Shown here: piece after piece, positions 11,683 to 21,146 of the stretch
Layout of the letters: each line of letters opens with the position of its first letter
Position numbering within the stretch: position 1 is the first letter of the stretch
From: Lineus longissimus
Lineage: Eukaryota > Nemertea > Pilidiophora > Heteronemertea > Lineidae
Assembly: GCF_910592395.1 (NCBI RefSeq)
Contig: NC_088312.1
Location: 22,577,292-22,641,291, forward strand
Length of the DNA stretch: 64,000 nt
Direction of reading: 5' to 3'
The notes under the pieces: generated by a model
What the model saw: the letters and a program-made list of their open reading frames with translations, nothing else
What the model was told of the DNA's origin: nothing
Databases searched by the model: none
Position numbers and translations under genes: made by a program

Positions 11683-12021
11683 GCTGTCCATGGGAGGGTC
11701 ATGCAACAATCACAAGTCGTCACCCCGGGAATTTACGACGCTTTTAACATGAAATGCCAAATCTGTGGAGTAATAGCGACAACGCCTTCAAACTTGAAGG
11801 TTCACATGAGACGCCATACTGGAGAGAAACCATATTGCTGTCAAATATGTAGTAGAGCATTTGCTCATTCCAGTGCCCTAAAAGTACACCAACGTATCCA
11901 TACTGGAGAAAGACCATATGGGTGTCGCTACTGTGATAAGGGGTTCACAACCCTTGGGGCTCTGAAACAGCACCAGTGGTTGGTTCATAACGTTGTTGTA
12001 ACTTTCCGAGACCAACACTGA
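11683..12021 (+). CDS. T3: alternative terminal exon, 3 C2H2 fingers
   Basis: The acceptor ATTCTTCTACTGCAG ends at 11682; phase 0 start AVHGRVMQQS; 112 residues. Helices: TPSNLKV, HSSALKV, TLGALKQ; linkers HTGEKPY and HTGERPY. Finger 1 lacks the Phe (CGVIATTPS), as do finger 1 of T6 and T8. Closest relatives are T6 and T4 (FAH-type second finger). A decayed copy of its last finger follows at 12086. Confidence 0.87.
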   Translation, partial: AVHGRVMQQSQVVTPGIYDAFNMKCQICGVIATTPSNLKVHMRRHTGEKPYCCQICSRAFAHSSALKVHQRIHTGERPYGCRYCDKGFTTLGALKQHQWLVHNVVVTFRDQH

Positions 12022-12085
12022 ATCGTTCTGTAACTGTACCTCTGGGCTCTTATCTGTACCAGAGAAAGCTGCGTGTCCTGCACAA

Positions 12086-12199
12086 CTTATTCATAGTGGT
12101 GAAGGACCACATGGATGTCCCTTTGATAAGGGATTCACAATCCTCGAGACTCGAGAACAACCCCTATGGTCAGCTCATAATGTTGTTCAACCTTTAAAG
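12086..12199 (+). pseudogene. Relic of a T3-type third finger
   Basis: Nucleotides align with the end of T3 (linker plus finger 3). The decayed frame reads HSGEGPHG, then C-P-F-D-KGFTILE, then SAHNVVQ. The second zinc Cys and first His are gone, but KGFT and the HNVV tail survive. It is best explained as a duplicate of T3 that lost function. Confidence 0.75.
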
Positions 12200-12427
12200 A
12201 AGAATGCTTCTTAGAAAATGTTCTCTTGTATTGATATGTGCTGCCTGCTGTTACACTGGAGGGCCTATTATTGTGATGGGGAAAGTTGTACTACTTTGCC
12301 TCACATATAACTAGGATGTCCTGATCTGCAAAAGCAATCATATTGCATGTTGTGTGCTGTCATAAAGCCTGCTCGTACTAAAACATTCCTGCAAGTCCAC
12401 TCATTTGGGTCGTTTGTATATTTACAG

Positions 12428-12694
12428 GTCGGACAATTCTCCAGGTTTCAATCTAGCAGACGATCAAACACCAACGGATTCGAGTGTCACTCCTGCGGAA
12501 AGTTATTCTCGAGGCAGTGGAATATGAAAGTTCATTTGAGGCAACATACGGGAGAAAAACCATTTCAGTGTCGCATTTGTGGTGCGGCGTTTGCGCATAA
12601 TTGCAGTCTGAAAACTCACATGTATCAACAGCATCTGGAGTGGCAGGATAAGGAGAGGTCGTCACAGACTGGTGACTTGGGGAGTAAAATGTGA
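12428..12694 (+). CDS. T4: alternative terminal exon, 2 C2H2 fingers
   Basis: The acceptor GTATATTTACAG ends at 12427; phase 0 start [14 protein letters not shown]; 88 residues to TGA. Helices: RQWNMKV and HNCSLKT (H-x4-H), joined by HTGEKPF. A basic SSRRSNTN lead-in precedes finger 1. The second finger ([11 protein letters not shown]) is close to the FAH fingers of T3 and T6; a third finger like theirs appears to have been lost or never present. Two fingers alone bind DNA weakly, so dimerisation through exon A would matter. Confidence 0.85.
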   Translation, partial: VGQFSRFQSSRRSNTNGFECHSCGKLFSRQWNMKVHLRQHTGEKPFQCRICGAAFAHNCSLKTHMYQQHLEWQDKERSSQTGDLGSKM

Positions 12695-13651
12695 TTCTGA
12701 TTACCCAGTGAGACGTTCTCAGTTCCTGATCAATATGCTATGGCATTCCTGAGTTCTCTGGATGGCATTATTTCAAGTCGCACTGCCAATCACTCGGTTG
12801 GTCAACATCATAAAATCCTGTTTATCTAGGACCAGTGTAGTGAAGTGACCAATTTGGGACCCAAGTCAGTGTGCCCGGTACTTGGAGACTTTAATCTGCT
12901 CAGAGGTGATTGCTAAAGATGTTCGACTGTAGTGACTGATTTGCTTGGGTTGACTTGGTTATTTGAAATCTACTTTTCGCTACATTCAGCATGCTGTGAA
13001 CTTTCCTAAAGTTGCAACACAATATCAAGCTGACGAACTATTTCTTGTTTACAGTACCAGATAACGGATGGATGCATGGTACCAAATCTTAACAGTTGGC
13101 AGCGAGTGTTGTTAACCCTATAACACCTGGAGGCGCCCGATGACGCCCGCCGCCGATCCCCCTGGAGGCGCCCTATGACGCCCGCACACCTATATTCATA
13201 TTTCGCGTGCTAAGCTACCGATCTCCTTCAGAGTGCCGCCTATTTTTAATCTATGAAACTTAAGCTTTCAAATGCCCGGATGAACAATGGTGGTTGCTGT
13301 AGAAGTTTTTGAGATATTTGACGATTAAGTTTTTGTTTCTCTTCAAGCCAGTAAATTCAGGTTGGACATTTGAGTTGCTGAAATGGATCGTTTGTTTGAT
13401 TCCGATTTGGATGTACCCTATCTAATAGGGAATTTAATCTTCTTTTAAATAAACAGGTCTTATAATACATTATTTGGAAATTCACCTATGTCATTTTGTA
13501 AAAAACTGGACCCATCGCAAAAAATGTGATTTCCAGGTAAAATCGCGTCGGGGCCTAGGGGAATAAGCACTTGCGCTGGCAGTGGCTCTAGGTGTTATAG
13601 GGTTAAAAGTATCTGTACCAAAACTTTGACAAACTGTTTTCTCTTTTACAG
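12695..13651 (+). other. Intron between T4 and T5
   Basis: Mostly unremarkable up to 13111; the remainder is filled by a piggyBac-type MITE (listed separately), leaving only 45 bp of non-MITE sequence before the T5 exon. Confidence 0.6.
13112..13606 (+). mobile_element. piggyBac-type non-autonomous element with TTAA duplications
   Basis: Flanked by TTAA (13112-13115 and 13603-13606), the hallmark of piggyBac insertion. Terminal inverted repeat CCCTATAACACCT at 13116 and AGGTGTTATAGGG ending at 13602, 13/13 matching. Subterminal direct repeats CTGGAGGCGCCC..ATGACGCCC occur at the left end. An internal ATG at 13383 reads MDRLFDSDLDV, like the start of a PGBD transposase, then is truncated. About 487 bp between TSDs; cannot move alone. 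Confidence 0.85.
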
Positions 13652-13978
13652 TACATGATGATCAGTGGTCAAGGTGTAATTCCGAGACGAGCTTACTCAA
13701 CCCAATTCAAGTGCCATATCTGTGCGAACAATTTCTCCTCCAAAAATGCCGTCACTCTGCATATGAAGTGCCACACGGGAGAACGTTCGTTTACTTGCAC
13801 GTTTTGTGGTCGGATGTTTGCACTCAAACAGACTCTCCAACGCCACGAACTCGGCCACACGGGAGAAAGACCCCATGTTTGCAGAGTGTGCAAGAAAGAC
13901 TTCCGGCGTTTGAGTACTATGAAGAATCACATAATGTGTCGCCACCTGACATCTTGGCATACTCCGAAGAGTGACTGA
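13652..13978 (+). CDS. T5: alternative terminal exon, 3 C2H2 fingers
   Basis: The acceptor TTTTCTCTTTTACAG ends at 13651; phase 0 start YMMISGQGV; 108 residues to TGA. Helices: SKNAVTL, LKQTLQR, RLSTMKN (last finger H-x4-H). Linkers HTGERSF and HTGERPH depart from the consensus at the aromatic position. A piggyBac MITE ends only 45 bp upstream of the exon, so the branch point must lie in that small interval or inside the element. Confidence 0.86.
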   Translation, partial: YMMISGQGVIPRRAYSTQFKCHICANNFSSKNAVTLHMKCHTGERSFTCTFCGRMFALKQTLQRHELGHTGERPHVCRVCKKDFRRLSTMKNHIMCRHLTSWHTPKSD

Positions 13979-14370
13979 TACATTGGCCTTGGACTTTCCT
14001 TCTTCTTCGTCTTTAGCGCCCAGTAATTTCACTACACAATGCGCAGTTAAAATGAGATAAAGGAAGGTGTTGTGTCGTGGATTAACCTTCAGTATAAAGC
14101 AGCTATCGGGGAAGAAGACAGTAACGGTGTGTGCTAATACAGTTTGCGTCCTCTCTCAATTTCATCTTGGTTATTTCTCTTTTGAAGGCATCGTTGGCAT
14201 CTTGAACGGCAGAGAATCTTCTTCACCTTGACGTTCTCTCCCTGAACTTACTTGTTGTCTTGTGTGCAACTGGATGAAACCGTTACATATTGATCCCAAA
14301 TGTGCCTCAGGCTGTTGCCCTTTTCATTTCAGTGGCGCGAACTATTCACTACCTATTTCTTCTTTTACAG
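13979..14370 (+). other. Intron between T5 and T6
   Basis: About 390 bp; no relic or repeat recognised. Ends with acceptor ATTTCTTCTTTTACAG. Confidence 0.5.
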
Positions 14371-14694
14371 TATCCTATCGGTCAAAGCAGTCCTAGCAAG
14401 TGTTGGCAACAAATGTCAAGTCTCCAATGCAGTACCTGTGGCCATTTGCCGACGACCACACAGAGTCTGCAAGTCCACATGCAACGTCATACAGGAGAAC
14501 GCCCCTATAAATGTCCTACGTGCGGTCAGACGTTTGCCCATAATAGCCCTATGAAGACGCACCATCGTATCCATACAGGAGAAAGACCATATTCTTGTAA
14601 CATATGTCAGCGTAATTTTGTCACTCTGGGTCATCGGCGTAGCCATCAAGTTTCTGTGCACGGAGGACTTCTTCTGAAATGGAATCGGCCATAA
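14371..14694 (+). CDS. T6: alternative terminal exon, 3 C2H2 fingers
   Basis: Phase 0 start YPIGQSSPSKCWQQ; 107 residues to TAA. Helices: TTQSLQV, HNSPMKT, TLGHRRS (last finger H-x4-H). Linkers HTGERPY twice. Finger 1 lacks the Phe (CGHLPTTTQ) just as in T3; fingers 2 and 3 also pair with T3, so the two are paralogues. The acceptor resembles those of T2 and T5 (CTTTTACAG). Confidence 0.87.
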   Translation, partial: YPIGQSSPSKCWQQMSSLQCSTCGHLPTTTQSLQVHMQRHTGERPYKCPTCGQTFAHNSPMKTHHRIHTGERPYSCNICQRNFVTLGHRRSHQVSVHGGLLLKWNRP

Positions 14695-14821
14695 ATGACA
14701 AATCTGTCATGTCTGTCAGCATTCCAAGAACTGGTTCCTTGCATGTGTTCATAACCAGCGAGACAAAATCTTGTCATCGGTATGAAATTTCACAACAACG
14801 AGGTCTTGACATAGTGTGGAA

Positions 14822-16927
14822 TTGGTGAACAATGTAGAAATGGTTCCATAGGCCAACTCATCTGAAGGTGTGGTCTTGGTAAACCATGAAGAAATGGTTC
14901 CATAGGCCCACTCATCTGAAGGTGTGGTCTTGGTAAACCATGTAGAAATGGTTCCATAGGCCGACTCATCTGAAGGCGTGGTCTTGGTAAACCATGTAGA
15001 AATGGTTCCATAGGCCGCCTCATCTGAAGGCGTGGTCTTGGTAAACCATGTAGAAATGGTTCCATAGGCCGCCTCATCTGAAGGCGTGGTCTTGGTAAAC
15101 CATGTAGAAATGGTTCCATAGGCTGCCTCATCTGAAGGCGTGGTCTTGGTAAACCATGTAGAAATGGTTCCATAGGCCGACTCATCTGAAGGTGTGGTCT
15201 TGGTAAACCATGAAGAAATGGTTCCATAGGCCAACTCATCTGAAGGTGTGGTCTTGGTAAACCATGAAGAAATGGTTCCATAGGCCAACTCATCTGAAGG
15301 TGTGGTCTTGGTAAACCATGAAGAAATGGTTCCATAGGCCGCCTCATCTGAAGGTGTGGTCTTGGTAAACCATGTAGAAATGGTTCCATAGGCCGACTCA
15401 TCTGAAGGCGTGGTCTTGGTAAACCATGTAGAAATGGTTCCATAGGCCGCCTCATCTGAAGGCGTGGTCTTGGTAAACCATGTAGAAATGGTTCCATAGG
15501 CCGCCTCATCTGAAGGCGTGGTCTTGGTAAACCATGTAGAAATGGTTCCATAGGCTGCCTCATCTGAAGGCGTGGTCTTGGTAAACCATGTAGAAATGGT
15601 TCCATAGGCCGACTCATCTGAAGGTGTGGTCTTGGTAAACCATGTAGAAATGGTTCCATAGGCCGCCTCATCTGAAGGCGTGGTCTTGGTAAACCATGTA
15701 GAAATGGTTCCATAGGCCGACTCATCTGAAGGTGTGGTCTTGGTAAACCATGTAGAAATGGTTCCATAGGCCGACTCATCTGAAGGTGTGGTCTTAGTAA
15801 ACCATAGAAATGGTTCCATAGGCCGACTCATCTGAAGGTGTGGTCTTGGTAAACCATGTAGAAATGGTTCCATAGGCCGACTCATCTGAAGGCGTGGTCT
15901 TGGTAAACCATGTAGAAATGGTTCCATAGGCCGACTCATCTGAAGGCGTGGTCTTGGTAAACCATGTAAAAATGGTTCCATAGGCCGACTCATCTGAAGG
16001 TGTGGTCTTGGTAAACCATGTAGAAATGGTTCCATAGGCCGACTCATCTGAAGGTGTGGTCTTGGTAAACCATGTAGAAATGGTTCCATAGGCCGACTCA
16101 TCTGAAGGCGTGGTCTTGGTAAACCATGTAGAAATGGTTCCATAGGCCGACTCATCTGAAGGCGTGGTCTTGGTAAACCATGTAAAAATGGTTCCATAGG
16201 CCGACTCATCTGAAGGTGTGGTCTTGGTAAACCATGTAGAAATGGTTCCATAGGCCGACTCATCTGAAGGTGTGGTCTTGGTAAACCATGTAGAAATGGT
16301 TCCATAGGCCGCCTCATCTGAAGGTGTGGTCTTGGTAAACCATGTAGAAATGGTTCCATAGGCCGACTCATCTGAAGGTGTGGTCTTGGTAAACCATGTA
16401 GAAATAGTTCCATAGGCCGACTCATCTGAAGGCGTGGTCTTGGTAAACCATGTAGAAATGGTTCCATAGGCCGACTCATCTGAAGGTGTGGTCTTGGTAA
16501 ACCATGTAGAAATGGTTCCATAGGCCACCTCATCTGAAGGTGTGGTCTTGGTAAACCATGTAGAAATGGTTCCATAGGCCGACTCATCTGAAGGTGTGGT
16601 CTTGGTAAACCATGTAGAAATGGTTCCATAGGCCGACTCATCTGAAGGTGTGGTCTTGGTAAACCATGTAGAAATGGTTCCATAGGCCGACTCATCTGAA
16701 GGTGTGGTCTTGGTAAACCATGTAGAAATGGTTCCATAGGCCGACTCATCTGAAGGCGTGGTCTTGGTAAACCATGTAGAAATGGTTCCATAGGCCGACT
16801 CATCTGAAGGTGTGGTCTTGGTAAACCATGTAGAAATGGTTCCATAGGCCGACTCATCTGAAGGCGTGGTCTTGGTAAACCATGTAGAAATGGTTCCATA
16901 GGCCGACTCATCTGAAGGCGTGGTCTT
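14822..16927 (+). repeat. 54-bp minisatellite, about 39 units, with 8-unit higher-order structure
   Basis: The unit contains AACCATGTAGAAATGGTTCC and ACTCATCTGAAGG. Variants differ mainly at GGC(C/T)(G/A)(A/C)CTC and G(T/C)GTGG. A GGCTGCCTC variant recurs at 15121 and 15553, exactly 432 bp (8 units) apart with matching neighbours, showing block duplication. One unit near 15806 lost 2 bp. Since 54 is divisible by three, long minus-strand frames (up to 720 codons) run through; I read these as a by-product. Confidence 0.95.
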
Positions 16928-17314
16928 GCAGTCTCTTGGTTTTGGTCACCAGCGTTGCGGTTTCTGTCACTTTTGACTTTTGTTGTCTTGACTTCAGTCT
17001 TTGGTGGAAGTTACAGGAAATGGGCTTTTGAATACTTCTGTTCAAGAAGGACCCCAAAGTAACTGAGAGCATGCTGCATGGAAGTTTGGGGAAATGGGCT
17101 GTGGAAAACATCTGTTTTAAAAGGACTCCAGAGTTTTTGAGCGACTTTGAAGAAGATTGATTTATGATTGGAAACACTTTCTTATAGGTTTCAAGAAACA
17201 TCACTCCCCACTTCATTACATCATTTTCCTGTTCAGTTCAGTCCTGCACGTTCGTTTGTTTTCTACTATGCAAAAACAAGAAAATTAAAACTCAACATGA
17301 TTTTGTCCTTGCAG
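16928..17314 (+). other. Intron between the 54-bp array and T7
   Basis: About 390 bp with no recognised feature other than the T7 acceptor TTTTGTCCTTGCAG. Confidence 0.5.
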
Positions 17315-17500
17315 ATTCCTGACCACAGATCTGAACGCCGTCATAAAAGATGCACTTATTGTAAAAAGTGGTATTCTTCTGGAGCGCTCACTCGCCATAT
17401 CAGATTGCACACCGGTGAACGACCATTTAAATGTTCCATCTGTAGTGTTGGCTTTGCTCAAAATGTGTCACTTCAGTTGCATATGAGAAAACACTGGTAG
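17315..17500 (+). CDS. T7: alternative terminal exon, 2 C2H2 fingers
   Basis: Phase 0 start IPDHRSERRHKR; 61 residues, one of the shortest. Finger 1 (CTYCKKWYSSGALTRH) has 11 instead of 12 residues between the second Cys and first His, one short of consensus, so its fold may be altered. Finger 2 helix QNVSLQL is standard. Linker HTGERPF. The last codons CAC TGG TAG are the first bases of the 47-bp array that follows, so the stop codon lies in the repeat; a longer ancestral C-terminus may have been cut off. Confidence 0.8.
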   Translation: MPDHRSERRHKRCTYCKKWYSSGALTRHIRLHTGERPFKCSICSVGFAQNVSLQLHMRKHW

Positions 17501-17886
17501 GCCCTAGAGCGCTGGTAGGCCCTAGAGCACTGGTAGACTGGTAGAGCACTGATGAACACTGGTAGGCCCTAGAGCACTGGTAGACTGGTAGAGCACTGAT
17601 GAACACTGGTAGGCCCTAGAGCACTGGTAGACTGGTAGAGCACTGATGAACACTGGTAGGCCCTAGAGCACTGGTAGACTGGTAGAGCACTGATGAAGAC
17701 TGGTAGGCCCTAGAGCACTGGTAGACTGGTAGAGCACTGATGAACACTGGTAGGCCCTAGAGCACTGGTAGACTGGTAGAGCACTGATGAAGACTGGTAG
17801 GCCCTAGAGCACTGGTAGACTGGTAGAGCACTGATGAACACTGGTAGGCCCTAGAGCACTGGTAGACTGGTAGAGCACTGATGAAG
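17492..17886 (+). repeat. 47-bp tandem repeat, about 8 units, overlapping the end of T7
   Basis: Unit CACTGGTAGGCCCTAGAGCA followed by CTGGTAGACTGGTAGAGC and ACTGATGAA. A nested CTGGTAG motif occurs three times per unit. The first unit is the end of exon T7. Units alternate GAACACTGG and GAAGACTGG. TAG codons in it close reading frames. Confidence 0.92.
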
Positions 17887-18129
17887 ACCAGTGCCAAGTT
17901 GGACTAAAAATTGACAGATTTTATCTTCATTTAGTGTATAAAATGAGAAAGTTACAATTTTCCTTGTGTATAACCTTCAAAAACATCCGAACATACCAAG
18001 TCGAAAATCAATATTGTTTAAATGTGCTTTTATAATAAGCAATATTAATGCCTTTCTCTTCTTGAAGTTTTGTTATTTTCATGTTTTCATCAATCGAGGA
18101 ATAAATGCAGATCTAATTTGTTCTTGCAG
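17887..18129 (+). other. Intron remainder before T8
   Basis: AT-rich, no remnant recognised; ends with TTTGTTCTTGCAG. Confidence 0.5.
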
Positions 18130-18444
18130 GCATCGTGGAAAAGGGCAGAAAACTCATGTAATCCTCATACTTGTGGCTACTGTGGGAAGGTTCTCTCAAC
18201 ATCTGGGGCGCTCAAAGTTCACATACGGTTACACACCGGGGAATGCCCTTTCAAATGTTCCATTTGTACTAAGGGGTTTCCTCAGAAGGGGATGCTAGAG
18301 GCTCATGTCCGAGCACACACTGGTCAGAAACCATTTGTGTGTGACGAATGTGATGCAAGGTTTACCCAGCGGAGGTCGCTACGACGTCATATTTTCACAA
18401 AACATCCAAAAGTTGAAGAAGTCGGCCAGTTTGCTTTGAGCTGA
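18130..18444 (+). CDS. T8: alternative terminal exon, 3 C2H2 fingers
   Basis: Phase 0 start [13 protein letters not shown]; 104 residues to TGA. Helices: TSGALKV, QKGMLEA, QRRSLRR (last H-x4-H). Linkers HTGECPF and HTGQKPF are both off-consensus. In finger 1 Leu replaces the core Phe (CGKVLSTSG). Finger 1 helix SGALxxH is shared with T7, suggesting common descent with a one-residue deletion in T7. Confidence 0.86.
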   Translation, partial: ASWKRAENSCNPHTCGYCGKVLSTSGALKVHIRLHTGECPFKCSICTKGFPQKGMLEAHVRAHTGQKPFVCDECDARFTQRRSLRRHIFTKHPKVEEVGQFALS

Positions 18445-19367
18445 GAAATGTGTTGCTTTTCCAGTGTATCAGAATGACAGGTGTAAAAGTTGATGGTGTT
18501 TAAAATGTATGGGGACTGATACTTTTTCCAGGCTACACTTATAACTGTTCTGTAGACAACTCTGTTGGTTTGTATATGCCAGTTTTATGTTGTAATTCAA
18601 TATGTTGACATCTTTTTGTCCTTAATCAGCAAGGTTGGGTATAACATAATCATGTTAATTGTTTAGTAGCCATGTTTCCAAGGACTCTCTGTAAGTCTGG
18701 TGTGATCTTGTGCAAGAAGCCATAGTCAGAATATTAAAGATGGATATATTTTATAATTCTTGGTTTCCTCTTGTTTTCTGTTGGCTGTTTGTTTTTCACA
18801 CAAAATTGGAATGGAATTGCTGGGTGACCAGTCCTGTTGACTGAGGTCAACATGGCTTCTGTATTCTAAAATGTTGAGCTGAGGGCTAAGAGGTATCATA
18901 TAAACCTGATATTCTCCCCAGCGCCAGATCTGCCCTAGTCCTGCACATCACCAAACAGTGGTATCTGCCCTGGGGTCCGAACCCTTCCCAGCAGACTGAT
19001 CAAACCAGGTGTCAATTGATTTAAGGATCCGTCCAGAAAGTTGGCAGTATACAGTAAATGACTGAATGTGGTGTCAACTAATTTCACCAGATTGACTCCC
19101 GACTGGACCTGGGCCTGGTTTTCCAAAATAAGTTTTGTCACTAACGCTGGTGTTGAACATGGCGTCAAGTTGAAGGGCTTGATTGATGGAGATAATCCCA
19201 AGTTAGACGTAAGGGACAAAGTTTGTTTTGAATAACGAGGTCCTGATCTAACTCCGACCTAGTGTCAAACTGTCTTATAGGTGCGACAGATTCTACCTTT
19301 GTCAGTGACTACTGTATTGGCCTCTGTTTGTCTCCATGCAACTCATCTACACCTGTTTATTTTGCAG
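18445..19367 (+). other. Intron / 3' UTR between T8 and T9
   Basis: About 920 bp. No finger relic recognised. Ends with TTTATTTTGCAG. Confidence 0.5.
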
Positions 19368-19670
19368 TTGCTGAGAGACAGGCAGAGACTGATCAGGACG
19401 TGTGCTCAGCAGAATGGGACATTCATATGCTGTGTTTGTGGAGTGATTCTTGGTCATCGTAACAGTCTTATCCAACACATCCTACGCCATACTGGAGAAC
19501 GGCCATTTGCCTGTCCTTTCTGTCCGAAACGATTCCGACAGAGAACGAACTTGAACCGCCATAGGGTTGCTTTTCATACATTCGTCTGTAGATACTGTGG
19601 GAAAAAGTTTGTGGAGACACAACATTGGGAGTCGCATGAAGCCGAACGTGCTTGTCAAATCATGGGCTGA
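19368..19670 (+). CDS. T9: alternative terminal exon, 2 C2H2 fingers plus a C2HC finger
   Basis: Phase 0 start LLRDRQRLIRTCAQQ; 100 residues to TGA. Helices: HRNSLIQ, QRTNLNR (H-x4-H), ETQHWES. The third finger ends H-x5-C (HEAERAC) instead of His, a C2HC variant, and follows finger 2 directly (FHTFVCRYC) without a TGE linker. C2HC fingers often serve protein contact, so this isoform may differ in partner choice. Confidence 0.85.
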   Translation: MLRDRQRLIRTCAQQNGTFICCVCGVILGHRNSLIQHILRHTGERPFACPFCPKRFRQRTNLNRHRVAFHTFVCRYCGKKFVETQHWESHEAERACQIMG

Positions 19671-20064
19671 GTGGATGGTTGCTCCTCTGTCACCTTGAAA
19701 ATCCATCAAAGCAGAGAGCGTACCGAAATCAATCCTTTCACTGTTTTGCAAGAAATTCGGATTTTTGAGGTCTCTCCACAGTGGTCCGTGCTCAAGTGTT
19801 CTCAAGAACGTGCTGTGGTTGAGTTCTATTCTCGATAATGTAGGCTAATGTTGGCAAGGAATGTTGAGGGTTATATCTAAATAGTATCGTGGCATGGCCG
19901 AAAAAAGTTGTATTACGAAATCTCGCTGCCCTCAAGTTGCTGAGAACATGTAGAAGGAGATACTAGTAACAGTTGTAGTCTTACTGCTTCCGTGAGAAAT
20001 AGCATCTTGCACCATTGCATGTCGCTCTGCTCAAACTAGTGATTTGTCTATGAATGCCATGCAT
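19671..20064 (+). other. Intron segment after T9
   Basis: No recognised feature; leads into the perfect foldback at 20065. Confidence 0.5.
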
Positions 20065-20293
20065 ATATGTGACTCGCTCTACCAAAACTAGGCGCTTGTC
20101 GCATCTGAACTTGACAGGTTGATACGGACTTGTTGTTCATTTCCCTATTGTAGACCTTTTGTGAAATGTGACCAAATCAGTTTGTAATAGATTTTACAAA
20201 AGGTCTACAATAGGGAAATGAACAACAAGTCCGTATCAACCTGTCAAGTTCAGATGCGACAAGCGCCTAGTTTTGGTAGAGCGAGTCACATAT
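20065..20293. mobile_element. Perfect foldback element: 98-bp arms, 33-bp loop
   Basis: Arms 20065-20162 and 20196-20293 appear to be exact reverse complements (begin ATATGTGACTCGCTCTACC, end GGTAGAGCGAGTCACATAT). Homologous to the degenerate copy at 6908-7100. Such perfect symmetry implies recent insertion or gene conversion. RNA from it would form a long hairpin. No coding capacity. Confidence 0.92.
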
Positions 20294-20767
20294 TTTGTTT
20301 TTCTGCACAGTTCTATCATAAAAATATTTTGTTTTTCCGCACAGTTCTATCATAAAAATATTTTGTTTTTCCGCACTGTTCTATCATAAAAATATTTTGT
20401 TTTTCCGCACAGTTCTATCATAAAAATATTTTGTTTTTCCGCACTGTTCTATCATAAAAATATTTTGTTTTTCCGCACAGTTCTATCATAAAAATATTTT
20501 GTTTTTCCGCACAGTTCTATCATAAAAATATTTTGTTTTTCCGCACTGTTCTATCATAAAAATATTTTGTTTTTCCGCACAGTTCTATCATAAAAATATT
20601 TTGTTTTTCCGCACAGTTCTATCATAAAAATATTTTGTTTTTCCGCACAGTTCTATCATAAAAATATTTTGTTTTTCCGCACAGTTCTATCATAAAAATA
20701 TTTTGTTTTTCCGCACTGTTCTATCATAAAAATATTTTGTTTTTCCGCACAGTTCTATCATAAAAAG
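20292..20767 (+). repeat. 34-bp tandem array, 14 units, acceptor-like
   Basis: Unit TTTTGTTTTTCCGCACAG followed by TTCTATCATAAAAATA. Ten units carry CACAG and four carry CACTG. The CACAG units have a T-rich tract and terminal CAG like a 3' splice site. The array ends about 50 bp upstream of the real T10 acceptor. Confidence 0.93.
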
Positions 20768-20819
20768 TGACGATTCTAATTGACCATCTCTTATCTGCCA
20801 TCTTGTTGTTCTCTTGTAG

Positions 20820-21146
20820 TTTCGAGGGATGACAAGGCAGCAGATTGAAGGCGTCACCTTCGGGGCGGACTTCTCACCAATTGAGTCGATCACATGCAAC
20901 ATCTGCCAGAACGTCTCGCTGAGTCGCTACGCGCACAGACGGCACATGGTCAGCCATACTGGAGAGTTTGTCTGCGCGGAGTGTGGGAAGCATTTCTCGA
21001 CCAAACAGAGTCTTCAAGTTCACACGCGGCTTCATCGGAATGCAAAACCGTACAAGTGTGACTTTTGTGGGAAGGATTTTAATCAGAAGATCCAGCTGAA
21101 TACACACATTATTGGTCATGCTAAGGGGAGGAATGATTTTCCTTGA
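20820..21146 (+). CDS. T10: alternative terminal exon, 3 C2H2 fingers
   Basis: The acceptor TTGTTCTCTTGTAG ends at 20819 (TAG-type, weaker than CAG); phase 0 start FRGMTRQQIEG; 108 residues to TGA. Helices: SRYAHRR, TKQSLQV, QKIQLNT. Finger 1 is atypical (CNICQNVSLSRYAHRRH, no core Phe). The linker between fingers 1 and 2 is short (HTGEFVC), that between 2 and 3 is HRNAKPYKC. AATAAA at 21553 and 21658 lie downstream. Most of the preceding intron is a foldback and the 34-bp array. Confidence 0.85.
   Translation, partial: FRGMTRQQIEGVTFGADFSPIESITCNICQNVSLSRYAHRRHMVSHTGEFVCAECGKHFSTKQSLQVHTRLHRNAKPYKCDFCGKDFNQKIQLNTHIIGHAKGRNDFP

Noticed and set aside
14749-16911. 720-codon minus-strand open frame
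   Set aside because: It is the 54-bp minisatellite read in two frames, switching where a 2-bp deletion occurs; no splice signals or domain.
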